Source of the DNA: Endozoicomonas sp. 4G
Lineage (GTDB): Bacteria > Pseudomonadota > Gammaproteobacteria > Pseudomonadales > Endozoicomonadaceae
DNA: 64,000 nt
Assembly: GCF_023822025.1 (NCBI RefSeq)
Contig: NZ_CP082909.1
Location: 3,276,001 to 3,340,000, forward strand
Direction of reading: 5' to 3'
Shown here piece after piece: positions 26,954-36,934 of the stretch (position 1 is the first letter of the stretch; each line of letters starts with the position of its first letter). The translations under genes were made by a program, and so were the position numbers. The notes beneath the pieces were generated by a model. It was not told where the DNA came from and did no database searches. It saw only the letters and a program-made list of their open reading frames with translations.

Positions 26954-29713
26954 TCACCTCCTCAGAAGCACTCTGCCTCGCCCAACAATGTATTCAGCCG
27001 TTCTCTTGTGTTTGGCTTCGAGCTCTGCCTGATGTAAAGCCGGATCAAATGAATCGGTCTCTTTGGCCGTTTTTTGGGTGAAGTTCTGCAAATGCAGAAT
27101 ATGTTCCCTTGCGCCAGTCAGTCCACTGGCAGTCATAAAATGAGGGCTGACTGCAGCGTCACCTGCTGCCGTCACTACCAAATTATGTCCGTGGGCTTGC
27201 TTAGTAATAACATTTTTATCAGTCCGGTTCTGTTCCACTGGAAAGGCCGAAACAAACTTTTGATTGATTTTGTCCGATGTGGCTCCCAATGAATCGGGTT
27301 GATCGATTCCATAATAATGAGCGACCGCCTGAAACCAGGCTTTGTGAACCAGCTTGAGGCTCTCTTTGGCTTTTTTCTTAGCCCGTTTATTAGCCTCTTC
27401 CAGGTTGATGGCATCCGATCCAAACATCAGGCTGGCCAATACCTTCTGCCTGATTTTTGCTTCCAGTTTTTTACAATAACGATCAAAGGGCTCTGGCAAC
27501 TCCATACCAATATAAACCAGATTCTTGTTCTCAAAACAGCGGGTCTGCACACCTTTATCCCGCGTCAGGCGCTCTAACTTTGCCAGATCTCTGGAGATAA
27601 CAGCGCTCTTTATCGCGTCATCAATTGCATCATCAATTGCGTCATCAGGCTCTTGTAAAAACAACAGCTCTTCCTGAAGCTGCTTCCTGAAATGCTGATG
27701 AAAACCTTTATTGAAAACCACCATCTCCCTGAAATCCTGAAAGGTGTTCAGCCCCTGGTTAGGTAACTCCTCACCTTTCTTGCCTTCCCAGCTGCAGACA
27801 CCATAGGGCTTCTCAGGGGTGACCGTATAAGTCCTCATATATTTTTTTCGCAAACTGCTATTATTACCGCCAGCACAAATAAGCATATCCACAGGCCGGT
27901 GCTTTACCGACTCCTCAGGAGTTTTATGCTCTGCTTTTCCCTGTCCCGCAACATCATAAGCAGGATTGTAACGAGCTCTGATCTTGTAGCCCTCTACTCC
28001 CGGCTCAATCTCTTCAAGCTCAAAAGCAGCCATTCTTTCCAGACTCGGTGGCTCGTCAGTATCACTGGTTTGATGATAATTCCTGGCCATCAACTCGGTC
28101 AGTCGATCATGTAATGCTTCTTCCAGACGATGTATCACTATCTCGCCAAAGCCGTCGGGACGAACAACGCCCTTACCTTCCTCGCCTTCTCCAAAAAGCT
28201 CGTAGTAGTGCTCACCGAGATAAAACTTCAGCATACCCATCCATTTGGGGTCCAGCCGAACCACCTGAACCCTGTCGTATTCAGTGCTTCTCTTCTCAAA
28301 GACGGAAACATTGGCACCGACCTCGAACTGTGACAAGGCCAGGGTCAGCCCCGTGGGACCTGCCCCTTCGATAGCTACCCGGGGGTGATTTTTGGCATCA
28401 TCGTGCTGCTTAATCAGCCAGTCGAGCTGGGCCAGATCAATCTCCTGCCCTCTTAAAGTCCCGACTTCCTGAATCTTTAACAGCTTGTTGAGATAACCCT
28501 GTTCACCACGCCAATGTTCAGGCAGCGAGAGCATGTTGAGATCCCAGCGTCTACCTGCCGTCAATTGGATATCAAGCAATACACGTCGTGACTCTGCTAT
28601 CAGCTGCCCTTCTTCTTTGGTCAACTCTTCGCCGGCTTTCAGGCGTTCTCTGATGGTATCTACATCTAACTGAGTGACTTCAGCACTCAGTCGATCCAGT
28701 TCAACTCTCACCTGAGCCATATCCTGATCTAACTGCCTCTTCAGCCGACCATCTGCTCTGGCAAGATCGTATAGTGCTGCCAGTGTCGGATTGCCGCTAA
28801 TGGCTTGAAGAAAACGGTAGCTTTTTGCTTGTACCAAATCTCTTGGATGGCCGGTGAAGGAAGGCTCTGGGCGGGTGACATTAAACGATATCTGAGCCAA
28901 TAGTTTGCTAAGGGGGCTGTAACGGTATCTACTGGGAAAGTCATGCCAGCTTGATATTAGCTCGCTGTATTCATCCTGCGACAAGCGTTCTGGGAAAGAA
29001 TGAACAATTTCCTGAATCACGTCATTGACCAGATCCTCATAACCACCTGGTTGACGAGTGTCGTTAAAATGCTTTTCCAGCTGCCAAATATCCCGATGCA
29101 ATCTGCTACTTTCCGGTATTCGTTCAGGAGCGAGCAGCAACGTTGTGTAGTAGCCTTTAATCGCCTCACGGGTGTCGTATAGAGATACCGCTGGAATGCT
29201 TTTAGTCAGCCTCGGAAAGGCTTTCATACCCTGTTCCGCCTCACTGAGCATCGTTTGCATGGACTCAGAATCGGGAACAGGATTAAGCACTTTACCTCTT
29301 ATCCCTTGCCTTTCCGAACGGCTGAAACCGGGAATAATCCCGCTAGCCACATCACCTACCAATCGTCTTACGACCTGTTTATCCAGCTTTCTGTCGCTAA
29401 GAGCCTGTAACACCTGGTCATGCAACAAAACCTCTGCTTCACGCTCCCGGGCCCTTTGTTCTCTTGCACTGCGGGTGGGAGAAAGAAAGGCAATCAGCCT
29501 TCTGAGGAAGTTCCCACGGGGTTCGACACGGATCACCTTCCTGCCCCTGAAAGTAGCCGAAGCATCCTGCCCTGCTGTCCCAGAATCATTAATCACTTCA
29601 AGCCGACAGGCTTTTCCTTTTTTGCGAAACGTCTCGAGCTTTGAAATATTCTCCATTAAATCAGCGAACTGAAGACTCGTCCCTGTTGGCTTATCTTCGT
29701 TTCCAATACTCAT
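26954..29713 (-). CDS. Large FAD-dependent monooxygenase-like protein with helical N-terminal extension
   Basis: ATG 29713 follows GGGAGG; 919 residues. Residues about 1-440 are charged, helical and unrecognised. The C-terminal half is a group A flavoprotein hydroxylase fold: the dinucleotide motif GAGPTGLTLALSQFEVGA with EKR at the end of beta-2, an Arg-containing RVQVVRLDPKW segment, and the late GDAAVSPHFMTASGL motif that binds the FAD ribityl chain. A putative substrate-channel helix follows. The EKR and downstream spacing are reminiscent of the MICAL actin-oxidising monooxygenases, but a distant resemblance to ubiquinone or aromatic hydroxylases is equally possible. A 12-base unit repeats three times at 27615-27650, encoding a DDAI run. 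Confidence 0.7.
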   Translation of the reverse strand: MSIGNEDKPTGTSLQFADLMENISKLETFRKKGKACRLEVINDSGTAGQDASATFRGRKVIRVEPRGNFLRRLIAFLSPTRSAREQRAREREAEVLLHDQVLQALSDRKLDKQVVRRLVGDVASGIIPGFSRSERQGIRGKVLNPVPDSESMQTMLSEAEQGMKAFPRLTKSIPAVSLYDTREAIKGYYTTLLLAPERIPESSRLHRDIWQLEKHFNDTRQPGGYEDLVNDVIQEIVHSFPERLSQDEYSELISSWHDFPSRYRYSPLSKLLAQISFNVTRPEPSFTGHPRDLVQAKSYRFLQAISGNPTLAALYDLARADGRLKRQLDQDMAQVRVELDRLSAEVTQLDVDTIRERLKAGEELTKEEGQLIAESRRVLLDIQLTAGRRWDLNMLSLPEHWRGEQGYLNKLLKIQEVGTLRGQEIDLAQLDWLIKQHDDAKNHPRVAIEGAGPTGLTLALSQFEVGANVSVFEKRSTEYDRVQVVRLDPKWMGMLKFYLGEHYYELFGEGEEGKGVVRPDGFGEIVIHRLEEALHDRLTELMARNYHQTSDTDEPPSLERMAAFELEEIEPGVEGYKIRARYNPAYDVAGQGKAEHKTPEESVKHRPVDMLICAGGNNSSLRKKYMRTYTVTPEKPYGVCSWEGKKGEELPNQGLNTFQDFREMVVFNKGFHQHFRKQLQEELLFLQEPDDAIDDAIDDAIKSAVISRDLAKLERLTRDKGVQTRCFENKNLVYIGMELPEPFDRYCKKLEAKIRQKVLASLMFGSDAINLEEANKRAKKKAKESLKLVHKAWFQAVAHYYGIDQPDSLGATSDKINQKFVSAFPVEQNRTDKNVITKQAHGHNLVVTAAGDAAVSPHFMTASGLTGAREHILHLQNFTQKTAKETDSFDPALHQAELEAKHKRTAEYIVGRGRVLLRR
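27615..27650. repeat. 12-bp in-frame microsatellite inside the FAD protein gene
   Basis: Three units of GCRTCATCAATT-type sequence (the last ends GGC) encode a DAIDDAIDDAI stretch. Perfect frame preservation suggests replication slippage in a flexible surface loop. Confidence 0.75.
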
Positions 29714-29781
29714 AGCTACAGGCCTCCCTGCCTGAACCATTCACCCTATACGACAATGGAAAAACATTCTCGCTCAGGCTG

Positions 29782-32700
29782 TTAGCGGCTGGTAGCCTGG
29801 GCCAGCCCCATCAGCTCCCGGTTGGCGACAGTAAACATCACCATTTCGTGCACACTGGCATTACGAATTTCAGATAACATTGTCTGCCAGCGAGCTACCA
29901 GCCCCTGGTGCTGCACCATCCACTCATCCAGCTTCAGAGTAAGGTCTTCCTCTTCACTGCCGGTATTGAGCAATGCAACTGTCAAAGCAATCTGCTGCCA
30001 GGTCAATTCGTCACGAATACTGTTACGGGCTAATGACTGCCAATGATTGGTAATCTCTATGTTGCCCAACTGTGCGCTGTACCAGTTCAGCTCCAGCCGC
30101 TCACCCACTGCAAAGTAAGTCCGGGCGACCTTTTCTATGGGTTGCCCGGTCTGGTCGGCGGCCTGAATAATTGACAGGGCACTCAACAGGTGTCTCAGGC
30201 CACAAACGACTTTGGCCAGATTTTTTGGCACCTGATGACTGATCATCTCAGCCATTTTGCTATCCAGCTCTTCTCGCTCGGACTCACTGAGGTATTCAGT
30301 GAACGACTCGACAAAGCTACTGACCAGTGGGCCAAAATGTTCAATACACTCTGCTGCTACCAGGTCCTGACGTTTGAGCCGGATAAACCAGCGGCTGGCA
30401 CGACGGGTCAGTTTGATCAACGACACCATCATTTGTTGCTGCACACTGCTGGGAATCTGGTTATCCATACTTTCGATGGCCTGCCAGTAATCAGAAATAC
30501 CGAAGACCTCCCGACTGACCATAAAGGCCCGGGCAATCTCCGCCGCACTGGCACCGGTGGTCTGATGAAGCCTGAGCACATGAGTGATCCCCATCATGTC
30601 AATCATATGATTGGCTGTCTGGGTGGCTACAATTTCCCTTCTCAGACGGTGTTGATCAATTTGCTCTGAAAACTTTTCTACCAGAGTATCAGGGAAAGAG
30701 GTATGCAATTCACGGGTCATATAAGGCTCATCAATAACATCCGAGCTGATCAATGCTTCCTTGAGGTCTGCTTTACTGTATGAGATCAGCAACGACAATT
30801 CCGGACGGGTTAACCCCTGACCCGCTGCCAACCGTTCTGCAAGGCCTTCATTATCGGGCAGGAACTCAATAGACCGGTCGAGTTTGCCTTCCCCTTCCAG
30901 GTACTCCATGAAACGCCGGTATTCATCCATGCGATTACGGACTTCCAGTTCTGCCAGGGAAAGCGCCTGAGTCTGGCGATAGTTATTGGAAAGAACCAGC
31001 CTGGAAACATCGTCGGTCATGCGTTCCAGTAAGGCATTGCGCTGTTTCACGGTCATATCACCACTGGCGACAATATCGTTGAGAAGAATCTTGATATTGA
31101 CTTCATGGTCAGAGCAGTCAACCCCGCCAGAATTATCAATAAAGTCGGTATTCAGTGCGCCACCCTGCAGGGAATACTCAACCCGTCCCAACTGACTGAG
31201 CCCCAGGTTACCACCTTCACCCACCACTTTGGCCCTGAGTTCACAGCCGTTAATACGCAGTGGGTCATTGGCCTTGTCACCGACATCGGCATGAGTTTCA
31301 TTAATGGCTTTCACATAGGTGCCAATACCACCATTCCAGATCAAATCGACGGGAGCCCTTAACAGCGAACGAATCAATTCATTAGGCGTCATTCGGCCTG
31401 CTTTGATATCAAAGCGCTCCTTCATTTCGTTTGATATCGTTACCGACTTGGCGTTGCGAGAGAAGATCCCACCGCCCTTGGAAATCAGCGACTTGTCATA
31501 ATCCTGCCAGCTGGAACGGGGAAGATTAAATAACCTCAGTCGTTCAAGATAACTGCGTTTTACATCAGGGTTTGGATCCACGAATATATGTTGATGGTTA
31601 AAGGCAGCAACCATTTCCAACGTTTCAGAAGAGAGCATACCATTGCCAAAAACATCCCCGGACATATCTCCGACGCCAATGACCGAGATGGGATCTTCCT
31701 GAACATTCACTCCCCGCTCACGGAAATGACGCTGTACCGAAACCCAAGCCCCTTTGGCGGTGATACCCATTTTCTTATGGTCGTAACCGACACTGCCACC
31801 GGAGGCAAAAGCATCGCCCAACCAGAAGTCGTATTCGTGAGCAATCTCATTGGCAACGTCTGAGAAAGTAGCGGTTCCCTTATCAGCTGCCACTACCAGG
31901 TAAGTATCATCATCGTCATAAAATACGACAGACTTCGGATGGATAACATCGGATTCAGAAAGATTATCAGTGATATCCAACAACGCACGAATAAATGTCT
32001 GATAACAGGCCACCCCTTCTTCCATGATGGCTTCCCGATGACCATCCACCGGCAGCTGCTTGGCAACAAAACCTCCTTTGGCACCCACCGGAACAATCAG
32101 GGCATTCTTGACCTGCTGAGCCTTGACCAGACCCAGAACCTCAGTCCGGTAATCTTCCACCCGGTCAGACCAGCGCAGTCCTCCCCGTGCCACTTTGCCG
32201 CCCCGGAGATGGATACCTTCTACCCTGGGCGAGTAAACAAAAATTTCGTAAAGTGGCACCGGTTTTGGAATGTCAGGAATTTCTCGTGGTGACAACTTAT
32301 AAGAAATATACGGCTTTGTATTACCATCAGAATCAAGCTGGTAGAAATTGGTTCTCAGGGTGGCCATGATCACACTCTGAAAACGGCGAACAATCTGGTC
32401 TTCAGTAAGCACCGTCACCTGATCCAGAGCCTCAAGGATCGCTTGCTGAATCTGCTGCTGTCGTCCAAGCCTTTGGGAGTTGGACAGAGACAACTCAGGG
32501 TTAAAGCGGGTTTCGAACAACGCCACCAGCATGCGGGTAATTTCTATATTGTTGCATAAGGTTTCGGCAATATAAGTTTGACTGAACCCCATCCGAATCT
32601 GTTTGATATACCGGGAGTAGGATCGCAGCATGGCTACCTGACGCCAGCTCATACCACAGGCCAGCACCAGCAGATTAAACCGGTCATTCTCAGCTTCCCC

Positions 32701-34593
32701 GAACCAGACCTTTTCAAATGCCTCCTTGAAGGTCTTGTCAACTTTCTGGATATCCATCGACTTTTGTGGGTCATAGCACAGCAGAAAGTCATGAATCCAG
32801 ATGAGCTGACCATCGCTCTTGCGAATCAGGTAGGGATACTCAGCCAGCACCCTCAGCCCCAGGTTCTCAATAATCGGGATCTGGTCAGCCAGTGGCAATG
32901 GTTCGATATAGTGATACAGCTTGAAGTGAATACGGCCAGGCTCATCATCCAGGGAACGGTAGAATCCCATGGACAGTGATGACTTTTCATTGATGCGCTC
33001 AAAGTGTTCAACATCAACAACCGCTGACTCTGGCGAAAATGCCTCCTTGTAACCGGCAGAAAATCCTGAGGCATATCTGGCAACCAAGTGATTGCCCTTG
33101 GCTTCGCCATTGGATTCCAGAAGCGCTGAACGAAACTCATCAATCCAGGAGCGGGTGGCCAGGGTCAGCTCATCATTGATCGCCTCCAGGTCATACTCAA
33201 TTCGCCCACGCAGCTTGAATATAAAATGCACCCTGGCCAGAACAGACTCGGAAAAATACGTAGTGAACTCCGAGTCAACCGCACAGAGCCGCTGGCAGAG
33301 AATCTCTTCCATCTTGAGACGCAGGCTGGTGCTGTAGACATCTCGGGGGACAAACACCAGTGCTGAACAAAAAGTGCCATAAGGATCCTGACGGATATAA
33401 ATCCGGATCTTCTTGCGCTCCTGAATCCTGAGGATGGACATTGCCGTGGTGAACAGCTGCTCTCTGGGTGTCTGAAACAGTTCATCACGGGGAAAAACTT
33501 CCAGAACCTGTTCCAGATCCTTGCCATGATGACTTTTGGGATCCAGCTCGGAACGCTCAATCACTTCCCGGGCCTTATGATTGATATAAGGTATTGAGAA
33601 AGGGCTCTGACGATAAACCGGAGAGGTATACAGACCCACAATTCTGGTCTCACCCACCACCGAGCCGTCCTTGGCAAATTGTCTTACGGTGATGAAGTCA
33701 GGATAAGCAGGACGATGAACACTGGATCGAACAGCCGCCTTGGAGAAGGAAAGCCAGTCTTTCTGCTCAAAAAAGTCTTTTTCTATAAAAGGCTCCAGTT
33801 CGTGCTGGCCAATTTCGCCTTTGTGAGTGGTTCTCAACAGTCCCAGCAGTGAATCGGAGGGACGAATAATCTGTCGCCGACCTTCATTTTCCACCACTTT
33901 GAGCTCTTCATAGCCAAGAAACGTAAAGTTGTTGTCCAGCAGCCAGCTCAGAAACTCCTTAACCTGCTCAGCCTGCCCTCCTACCATGGTACTGGCCAAG
34001 TGCTCGACACGGCTGTACATAAGTCGGTAGTCTTCGACTACCCTGGCCACATCGGCCATCACCGCAGCCACCTGATCGGTAATGATATCCAGCTCCTCTT
34101 CATTGTCCTGACGATCAATCTCTACGTAGATGACCGCTTCCCTGTGAACCGTTGCCTCAGCGTCCTTATCGAACACCAGGTTAAACTGGCTGTCCCTGCG
34201 GTTATGAATAACGGTATTGCGCAGGTTGTGGACGGTCAGCCCACGCTCATTCAATTTGATTCTCAGGGAGTCCACCAGGAAAGGCATATCCCGGTGAATC
34301 AAGCGAAGTATGGTATGGGTCGAATGCCAGCCATGGTGAGGGTAATCCGGATTCAATACCTCTATTTCCGGACGCTCAGGATCGTGATACTGAATAAACT
34401 TCCAAAACGAGAGGGTAGAGCCTATCAGGTCCCGACGCTTGCACTTGCTTAACTCACGACGGGTGTCCATGGAGTAATACTGGTAAGCAAACTCACGAAA
34501 AGCTTCTTTCTGCTGCTCGGGTATCTGGTTACTTAACTCCTCAACAATTTTGTCTAAATACTGCTTTCGTTCCAAAATCTCTTGATGGCCCAT
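29782..34593 (-). CDS. gdhB: NAD-specific glutamate dehydrogenase, large (180 kDa) class
   Basis: A 1603-residue enzyme converting glutamate to 2-oxoglutarate and ammonium with NAD+. The large class has N-terminal ACT-like and helical regulatory domains (about 1-700), a central catalytic domain and a C-terminal helical tail. The catalytic region shows VGAKGGFVAKQLP near residue 835, FYDDDDTYLVVAADKGTA near 890 and VIGVGDMSGDVFGNGML near 970. Length matches Pseudomonas GdhB (about 1620). It runs alone on the minus strand and diverges from the moxR operon. Usually it serves amino acid catabolism. Confidence 0.95.
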   Translation of the reverse strand: MGHQEILERKQYLDKIVEELSNQIPEQQKEAFREFAYQYYSMDTRRELSKCKRRDLIGSTLSFWKFIQYHDPERPEIEVLNPDYPHHGWHSTHTILRLIHRDMPFLVDSLRIKLNERGLTVHNLRNTVIHNRRDSQFNLVFDKDAEATVHREAVIYVEIDRQDNEEELDIITDQVAAVMADVARVVEDYRLMYSRVEHLASTMVGGQAEQVKEFLSWLLDNNFTFLGYEELKVVENEGRRQIIRPSDSLLGLLRTTHKGEIGQHELEPFIEKDFFEQKDWLSFSKAAVRSSVHRPAYPDFITVRQFAKDGSVVGETRIVGLYTSPVYRQSPFSIPYINHKAREVIERSELDPKSHHGKDLEQVLEVFPRDELFQTPREQLFTTAMSILRIQERKKIRIYIRQDPYGTFCSALVFVPRDVYSTSLRLKMEEILCQRLCAVDSEFTTYFSESVLARVHFIFKLRGRIEYDLEAINDELTLATRSWIDEFRSALLESNGEAKGNHLVARYASGFSAGYKEAFSPESAVVDVEHFERINEKSSLSMGFYRSLDDEPGRIHFKLYHYIEPLPLADQIPIIENLGLRVLAEYPYLIRKSDGQLIWIHDFLLCYDPQKSMDIQKVDKTFKEAFEKVWFGEAENDRFNLLVLACGMSWRQVAMLRSYSRYIKQIRMGFSQTYIAETLCNNIEITRMLVALFETRFNPELSLSNSQRLGRQQQIQQAILEALDQVTVLTEDQIVRRFQSVIMATLRTNFYQLDSDGNTKPYISYKLSPREIPDIPKPVPLYEIFVYSPRVEGIHLRGGKVARGGLRWSDRVEDYRTEVLGLVKAQQVKNALIVPVGAKGGFVAKQLPVDGHREAIMEEGVACYQTFIRALLDITDNLSESDVIHPKSVVFYDDDDTYLVVAADKGTATFSDVANEIAHEYDFWLGDAFASGGSVGYDHKKMGITAKGAWVSVQRHFRERGVNVQEDPISVIGVGDMSGDVFGNGMLSSETLEMVAAFNHQHIFVDPNPDVKRSYLERLRLFNLPRSSWQDYDKSLISKGGGIFSRNAKSVTISNEMKERFDIKAGRMTPNELIRSLLRAPVDLIWNGGIGTYVKAINETHADVGDKANDPLRINGCELRAKVVGEGGNLGLSQLGRVEYSLQGGALNTDFIDNSGGVDCSDHEVNIKILLNDIVASGDMTVKQRNALLERMTDDVSRLVLSNNYRQTQALSLAELEVRNRMDEYRRFMEYLEGEGKLDRSIEFLPDNEGLAERLAAGQGLTRPELSLLISYSKADLKEALISSDVIDEPYMTRELHTSFPDTLVEKFSEQIDQHRLRREIVATQTANHMIDMMGITHVLRLHQTTGASAAEIARAFMVSREVFGISDYWQAIESMDNQIPSSVQQQMMVSLIKLTRRASRWFIRLKRQDLVAAECIEHFGPLVSSFVESFTEYLSESEREELDSKMAEMISHQVPKNLAKVVCGLRHLLSALSIIQAADQTGQPIEKVARTYFAVGERLELNWYSAQLGNIEITNHWQSLARNSIRDELTWQQIALTVALLNTGSEEEDLTLKLDEWMVQHQGLVARWQTMLSEIRNASVHEMVMFTVANRELMGLAQATSR

Positions 34594-35021
34594 GCTGGCA
34601 TCTCCGGATAATAAATGTATTGCCAGGAACCGTTGACATCCTTGTCAGCCTTGAATTGACCCTGTCAACAGCGTCTGATTAAAAGTTAATCCTGTGATTT
34701 GTCGACCTGATTAACAACTTATCGACCTTTTTGTTCTTATAAAAGCACTTGCAGCCTGTCTGTCTAGAAATTGAAAAGAAGCTGAATAGCTTCCCTCAAA
34801 TTACTAGACCTGAGCGCACACTGAACCTATATTACAAGGTCTCTAATTGAACTATAGGTAAAGGCCTTGGGCTTTGCCCAACGGGACTTCCATCATAAAA
34901 ATAAATGATTAAGGTACCTATTTGCGCTGTTCGACTACAATAACGAACTCACATAACCACAGGCAGCTGTCAGACCTATTGGTGGTTCAGCTGTCAGAAG
35001 CTATCCGGGATTCAAGATTTT
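34594..35021. promoter_or_regulatory. Divergent intergenic region gdhB / moxR operon
   Basis: About 430 bases without a supported ORF. A long-spaced dyad GTTGACA (34632-34638) and TGTCAAC (34663-34669) and AT-rich stretches near 34690-34750 and 34890-34920 are visible. It should hold both divergent promoters; none can be assigned firmly. Confidence 0.35.
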
Positions 35022-35984
35022 ATGTCTAACAATTCAGTACTGAATGAACTCAGACAATACCTCTGTAGCTGTATTATCGGGCAGGAGCACCTGGTTGACC
35101 GTTTATTAATTACCCTGCTGGCTGATGGACATCTGTTGGTTGAAGGAGCTCCCGGTCTGGCAAAAACCCGGGCTGTTAAAGCTCTGGCCGATGGTCTGGA
35201 GGCTGGTTTCCACCGTATTCAATTCACGCCGGACCTGCTGCCCGCAGACGTCACCGGTACCGATATTTATAGCCCCGAAGACGGCAGTTTCCGTTTCCAG
35301 CCTGGACCTATCTTCCAGAACCTGGTGTTGGCCGATGAGATCAACCGCTCGCCTGCCAAAGTTCAGTCCGCTTTGCTGGAAGCCATGGCTGAACGACAGG
35401 TCAGCGTGGGTCGAAAAACCTACCCACTCCCGAAAGTGTTTATGGTTATGGCCACCCAGAACCCTATTGAGCAGGAAGGCACTTACCCTCTGCCGGAAGC
35501 TCAGCTGGACCGTTTCCTGATGCACGTTCGGGTCAGTTACCCTGATGTAGAAGCCGAGCGCCAGATTCTCACACTCGCCCGTGGCGAAGCCATGAAACAG
35601 CCTCCGGTAAAACCGGTGACGCCCCTGACCCAGGCAAACGTTTTGGCTGCAAGACAGGAAGCACTGGCGGTTCATATGGAACCTGTGGTTGAGGAATACA
35701 TCGTTCAACTGATCAATGGCACCCGCCACCCGGCCCTCTACAATGATCGTCTGAGTGAATATCTGGATTACGGTGCCAGCCCCCGGGGTACGATTGCCCT
35801 GGATCGATGCGCTCGCGCCAGAGCCTGGCTCAGCGGCAAAGACTTTGTCAGCCCCGATGACGTTCAGGCGGTTGCTCACGACGTCCTTCGTCATCGGCTG
35901 TTGCTGACTTTTGAAGCCGAAGCCGAAGGAAAAGATGCTGATCAGGTTATTGATCAGTTGCTGAATCTGGTTCCCGTTGCCTGA
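35022..35984 (+). CDS. MoxR-family AAA+ ATPase
   Basis: A 320-residue AAA+ protein. Walker A is GAPGLAKT (42-49), Walker B VLADEINR near 102-110, followed by sensor 1 in MVMATQNPIEQEGTYPLPEAQLDRF. MoxR ATPases act as chaperones for complexes containing VWA-domain proteins. It heads an operon of six genes all on the plus strand with gaps or overlaps of at most 14 bases, which links it to the downstream VWA proteins. Confidence 0.95.
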   Translation: MSNNSVLNELRQYLCSCIIGQEHLVDRLLITLLADGHLLVEGAPGLAKTRAVKALADGLEAGFHRIQFTPDLLPADVTGTDIYSPEDGSFRFQPGPIFQNLVLADEINRSPAKVQSALLEAMAERQVSVGRKTYPLPKVFMVMATQNPIEQEGTYPLPEAQLDRFLMHVRVSYPDVEAERQILTLARGEAMKQPPVKPVTPLTQANVLAARQEALAVHMEPVVEEYIVQLINGTRHPALYNDRLSEYLDYGASPRGTIALDRCARARAWLSGKDFVSPDDVQAVAHDVLRHRLLLTFEAEAEGKDADQVIDQLLNLVPVA

Positions 35985-35998
35985 GCCAGGAGCAAAAA

Positions 35999-36934
35999 AT
36001 GAGTGGAGCGTACTCACAACTGAAAGAACTGGTCAGCCTCCGTTTACAGGCCAGGGAACTGGTTATTTTTCGTCAAAATCACTCCCGCAGCCTGCTGGCA
36101 GGCACAGGCTATTCGCCTTTCAAGGGCAGAGGGATCGACTTTGAGGAAGTGCGGGCTTATCAACCGGGTGACGATATCCGGTCCATTGACTGGCGTGTCA
36201 CCGCACGCAGGATGAAGCCTCATACCAAACTGTTCCGGGAAGAACGAGAGCGTCCGGTTCTGGTTATGGTTGACCAAAGCCATTCCATGTTTTTTGGCAG
36301 TCAGTTGAACTTCAAGTCCGTCACAGCAGCAGAAGCTGGAGCCCTGCTGGCCTGGGCCACCCTGCAGCACAGTGACCGTATTGGCGGTCTGGTTTTTGAT
36401 GAGCAGGAATTTAGCGAAATTCGCCCCAAACGTTCCAAAAAAAACCTGATGCATTTACTCAACAAGCTTGAACACCATAATAAAAACCTCAAGGCTGAAA
36501 CCATTCCCCACCAAAAACAGGACAACTACCTGAGCAAGGCCTTACGGCACGCTCGCAGGGTGGCCCATCCGGGCACTCATATTTTCATGATCAGTGATTT
36601 CCAACAGCTGGATGAAGAGGGCTTTCGCCACCTGTCCCAACTTTCAAGACACTGTCAATTGATGGCCATACAGGTAACAGACCCTTTGGAATCCGAGCTG
36701 CCCAGACCTGGTCGCTATGACATTACCAACGGTATACATCGGCAGACCATCAATACCCGATCCAGAGACCTGCGCCAGAAATACCGATCCCGGCATCATC
36801 GCTTTCAGACCTCTCTGAAAGACCAGCTGGCCAGTATCAGAGTACCGCTTCTGGAGCTTGGCGCTGATCAGGATACAGGCCCTCAACTTCAAGTCTGGTT
36901 CGGCTCCCGGATAAATCCCCGGAGGCCGTTATGA
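35999..36934 (+). CDS. DUF58 domain protein of the MoxR/Bat operon
   Basis: A 311-residue cytosolic protein. The DUF58 signature YQPGDDIRSIDWRVTARR is at about 54-71, followed by a VWA-like fold (VMVDQSHSMFFGS) typical of the family. The role is unknown, but the gene almost always sits between moxR and the VWA genes. It starts 14 bases after moxR and its last codon overlaps the next start by 4 bases, indicating translational coupling. Confidence 0.9.
   Translation: MSGAYSQLKELVSLRLQARELVIFRQNHSRSLLAGTGYSPFKGRGIDFEEVRAYQPGDDIRSIDWRVTARRMKPHTKLFREERERPVLVMVDQSHSMFFGSQLNFKSVTAAEAGALLAWATLQHSDRIGGLVFDEQEFSEIRPKRSKKNLMHLLNKLEHHNKNLKAETIPHQKQDNYLSKALRHARRVAHPGTHIFMISDFQQLDEEGFRHLSQLSRHCQLMAIQVTDPLESELPRPGRYDITNGIHRQTINTRSRDLRQKYRSRHHRFQTSLKDQLASIRVPLLELGADQDTGPQLQVWFGSRINPRRPL

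Noticed and set aside
34632-34669. GTTGACA/TGTCAAC dyad as a terminator or operator
   Set aside because: Arms are only 7 bases with a 24-base spacer, so chance occurrence is likely; listed only within the intergenic description.
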